A model generated the notes under the pieces. It ran no database searches, was not told where the DNA came from, and saw only the letters and a list, made by a program, of their open reading frames with translations. Shown piece by piece: positions 62,322 to 64,000 of a stretch of DNA of 64,000 nt (within the stretch, counting starts at the first letter, position 1; every line of letters starts with the position of its first letter). The stretch comes from Catenuloplanes indicus. GTDB taxonomy: Bacteria > Actinomycetota > Actinomycetes > Mycobacteriales > Micromonosporaceae. The position numbers and the translations under genes were made by a program. The DNA lies in contig NZ_JAUSUZ010000001.1 in the NCBI RefSeq assembly GCF_030813715.1, forward strand, positions 6,820,001 through 6,884,000, read 5' to 3'.

Positions 62322-62951
62322 TCATCGAAGTTGATCAAAGGGCGTGTGCTCGACCAGGACCCGGCCGCCGCTGTACAGCGAGATCGCGCCCTCGATCTCC
62401 GCGCGCGAGGTCCGGTTCAGCCAGCCCGCGGTCACGATCGCCACGTGCGCGCCCGTCCTGGCGTGCACCCGGAGGAACTGCCGGTGCAGCATCGTGCCCG
62501 GCGCGGCGACCGCGCCCGGGTCGCGCAGTGTGAACAGGATCGCGGGAACCAGGCCGAGCTTGCCGAGCCGGGCGCTCTCCACCTGCCACCACGGGACGAC
62601 CGTGTCGTATCGGTGCCAGGTCAGGGTGCGCGACCGGATGCCGGCGTCGGAGATCAGTACGGGGCGGCGGCTCTGGACCACCGAGGACGCGGCGAAGAAG
62701 AGGGACATGGCCGTGCCGGCCAGATTGACGAGGAGCGGCCCGGTCATCGCGATGCCGGCGAGGAAGAACGAGACGAAGGCTAGGTGACCGGCGGCGTAGA
62801 AGGGGAGAGTCGTCTGCACGCGGAACTCTTCGCGGGGCACGGCCGCGATCGTACGAACACCGGTCGAGGTGCACATCGGACGGGCGTCCGTGACGTCCGG
62901 GATGAGCGGCCACGAGACGGAGGTGCGAAGGACGAGTTCGTCGGCGCGCAC
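62322..62951 (-). CDS. Membrane protein with PH-like domain, unknown function
   Basis: A 209-aa protein. Two membrane helices (about 55-75 and 78-95 in this start) follow a polar N-terminus; the rest is a beta-rich domain with DAGIRSRTLTWHRYDTVVPWWQVESARLGK, which looks like a bacterial PH-like fold. The start is unsettled: GTG 62951, TTG 62978 (overlapping the previous stop) or ATG 62876. It lies downstream of the PPOX gene and may belong to its transcript. Confidence 0.6.
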   Translation of the reverse strand: MRADELVLRTSVSWPLIPDVTDARPMCTSTGVRTIAAVPREEFRVQTTLPFYAAGHLAFVSFFLAGIAMTGPLLVNLAGTAMSLFFAASSVVQSRRPVLISDAGIRSRTLTWHRYDTVVPWWQVESARLGKLGLVPAILFTLRDPGAVAAPGTMLHRQFLRVHARTGAHVAIVTAGWLNRTSRAEIEGAISLYSGGRVLVEHTPFDQLR

Positions 62952-62974
62952 GAGCGACAGCCTAGGCGCGGCCG

Positions 62975-63376
62975 TCAATCATCCCGATAGGACCAGCCGG
63001 ACCAGGACGTGATGGTGAGCACGAGCGTCGGCCCGGTCGGTGGCGTCGCGGCGTACTGCGGGTACTTGGCGGTGAGCGCGTCCAGTGCGTCCGCCGGCGC
63101 CGTGTCCAGCACGGTGAGCGTGCCGTCCACCCGGACCCACCACAGCCGCGTCCAGTCGTCGTCGTACTCGTCGATCAGCAGGGACGCGACGCCGGTCTCC
63201 CGCGCGTTGGCCAGGCGGCGCAGCCGTACCGTCCGCTTGGGTTTGTGGTCGACCGCGCTGACGATCCGCTCGCCGGCCAGCGCGAAGCAGATCGGCACCA
63301 GGTGTGGCCGGCCGTCCGCGCCGACCGTGGCCAGTCGGCCCACGCGCGCCGCCGCCACCCGGGCGCGGAGATCCAT
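62975..63376 (-). CDS. PPOX-class F420-dependent oxidoreductase
   Basis: A 133-aa split-beta-barrel protein of the pyridoxamine-oxidase-like superfamily: VGRLATVGADGRPHLVPICFAL, IVSAVDHKPKRTVRLRRLANARETGVASLLIDEYDDDWTRLWWVRV. This matches the subfamily using cofactor F420 found in actinomycetes; reduction of an unknown substrate is inferred. It begins 3 nt after the stop of the upstream gene, so the two are co-translated. Confidence 0.88.
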   Translation of the reverse strand: MDLRARVAAARVGRLATVGADGRPHLVPICFALAGERIVSAVDHKPKRTVRLRRLANARETGVASLLIDEYDDDWTRLWWVRVDGTLTVLDTAPADALDALTAKYPQYAATPPTGPTLVLTITSWSGWSYRDD

Positions 63377-63379
63377 CGC

Positions 63380-63913
63380 CTACCAGCCGGTGAAGCCGGC
63401 GGCCGCGAGCGTGCGGGTCAGTTCCGGCAGGTGCAGCGCGCTGATCAGGTGCATCGCCTCCGGGTGGCGCAGTTCCGCGGCCGCGGCCAGGTCGCGGGCG
63501 TCCGGCGCGGTCAGCCGGTCCACGTCCTCCGGCACCGGGGCGATCGCGGTCGCGGCGACGGCCAGATCGGCGTCGGTGAGCAGTGCGGCGGCCCAGCTGG
63601 CCAGCACCTCGTCGACCTGTGCGCGCCACGGCTCGCCGGGCGTCGGGTGCACGTCGGAGCCGGTCAGCCAGTCCAGCCGCCCGGCGCCGCCGGTGCCGGT
63701 GATCAGCAGCAGGCCGGCCTCCAGGTCGGTCGGGTAGCGCAGCCGGGCCGCGATCGCGACCGCCGCCCGGACCTGCTCCTCGGCGAGCCGGAAGGACAGG
63801 AAACCGGGCCGCGGCGGGTACGCCGAGAGCAGCCAGCGCGTCGTCGCATGGATCACCGGGGAGAGGTCGGTGAAGGGTGCCGACCCGGTTGACTCGATCG
63901 GCTCGGTGGTCAT
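63380..63913 (-). CDS. Conserved hypothetical protein
   Basis: A 177-aa protein I cannot place in a family. It is helical and acidic, with TTRWLLSAYPPRPGFLSFRLAEEQVRAAVAIAARLR near residue 25 and PEAMHLISALHLPELTRTLAAAGF at the C-terminus. ATG 63913 is chosen for its GCGAGG upstream; longer frames exist. It is the first gene of a three-gene run with the PPOX oxidoreductase and the PH-like membrane protein. The 87 bases from 63914 to the window end show no gene. Confidence 0.6.
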   Translation of the reverse strand: MTTEPIESTGSAPFTDLSPVIHATTRWLLSAYPPRPGFLSFRLAEEQVRAAVAIAARLRYPTDLEAGLLLITGTGGAGRLDWLTGSDVHPTPGEPWRAQVDEVLASWAAALLTDADLAVAATAIAPVPEDVDRLTAPDARDLAAAAELRHPEAMHLISALHLPELTRTLAAAGFTGW

Positions 63914-64000
63914 GAGAACCTCGCAAAGGCGTTGCTGCGCTTGGAGACTCGCCGTGCGACGATGCGAGCGAGCAGGCCTCATGGTAGGTGAGCAGGGCCC

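Overview
The window is very GC-rich, uses GTG starts often, and carries families typical of filamentous actinomycetes: a BTAD regulator, an ECF42 sigma factor with its DGPF partner, an F420/PPOX oxidoreductase, a GH19 chitinase with chitin-binding domains, DUF2087, SitI3, MpaB-like DUF2236 and a second type II topoisomerase pair. The best guess is a Micromonosporaceae chromosome (Actinoplanes/Catenuloplanes-like). That is inferred from gene content only; no rRNA or tRNA gene is present to confirm it.

Layout. 1-7.3 kb: a secreted lipoprotein and an I36-type inhibitor, a BTAD regulator, then a sugar ABC importer operon (lipoprotein and two permeases, no ABC ATPase) ending in an Hsp70-like ATPase. 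7.3-9.7 kb: a small two-helix membrane protein divergent from an HTH protein fused to a NaeI-type restriction nuclease, then a gene split by an in-frame TGA. 9.7-14.5 kb: DedA protein, DUF4173 membrane protein, a two-component system and a DUF2087 protein. 14.7-19.2 kb: type II topoisomerase subunits B and A. 19.2-20.6 kb: a gene-poor region built of large palindromes and a dispersed repeat. 20.6-27.6 kb: secreted metallophosphoesterase, DGPF/ECF42 pair, chitinase, a frameshifted methyltransferase, and a displaced CdiA-type toxin tail with a SitI3 immunity gene.

27.6-39.2 kb is a fatty-acid degradation region: FadB-like enzyme and thiolase, a double TetR regulator, acyl-CoA ligase, DUF2236 protein, P1 peptidase, acyl-CoA dehydrogenase, CaiB-type racemase/transferase and a GntR regulator. 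39.5-45.5 kb: a stress-type promoter driving a hydrolase and a phosphoribosyltransferase, a CHASE3-type sensor kinase, methyltransferase, DUF305 lipoprotein, YbaK deacylase and small proteins. 45.6-51.2 kb: alcohol and aldehyde dehydrogenases, a TetR repressor and two acyl-CoA dehydrogenases, tied together by two copies of one operator. 51.2-53.7 kb: reductase, macro-domain, VOC and DUF1232 proteins.

53.8-64 kb: a helical repeat protein, a 60-bp tandem array beside what looks like a broken cell-wall sorting signal, RtcB RNA ligase divergent from an AAA/VWA pair, an aldehyde dehydrogenase, and a three-gene run (unknown, PPOX oxidoreductase, membrane protein). The most unusual items are the orphan HTH-NaeI nuclease with its small membrane neighbour, the orphan toxin/immunity cassette, the palindromes at 19.4-20.2 kb and the decayed repeat protein at 55.3-55.8 kb.
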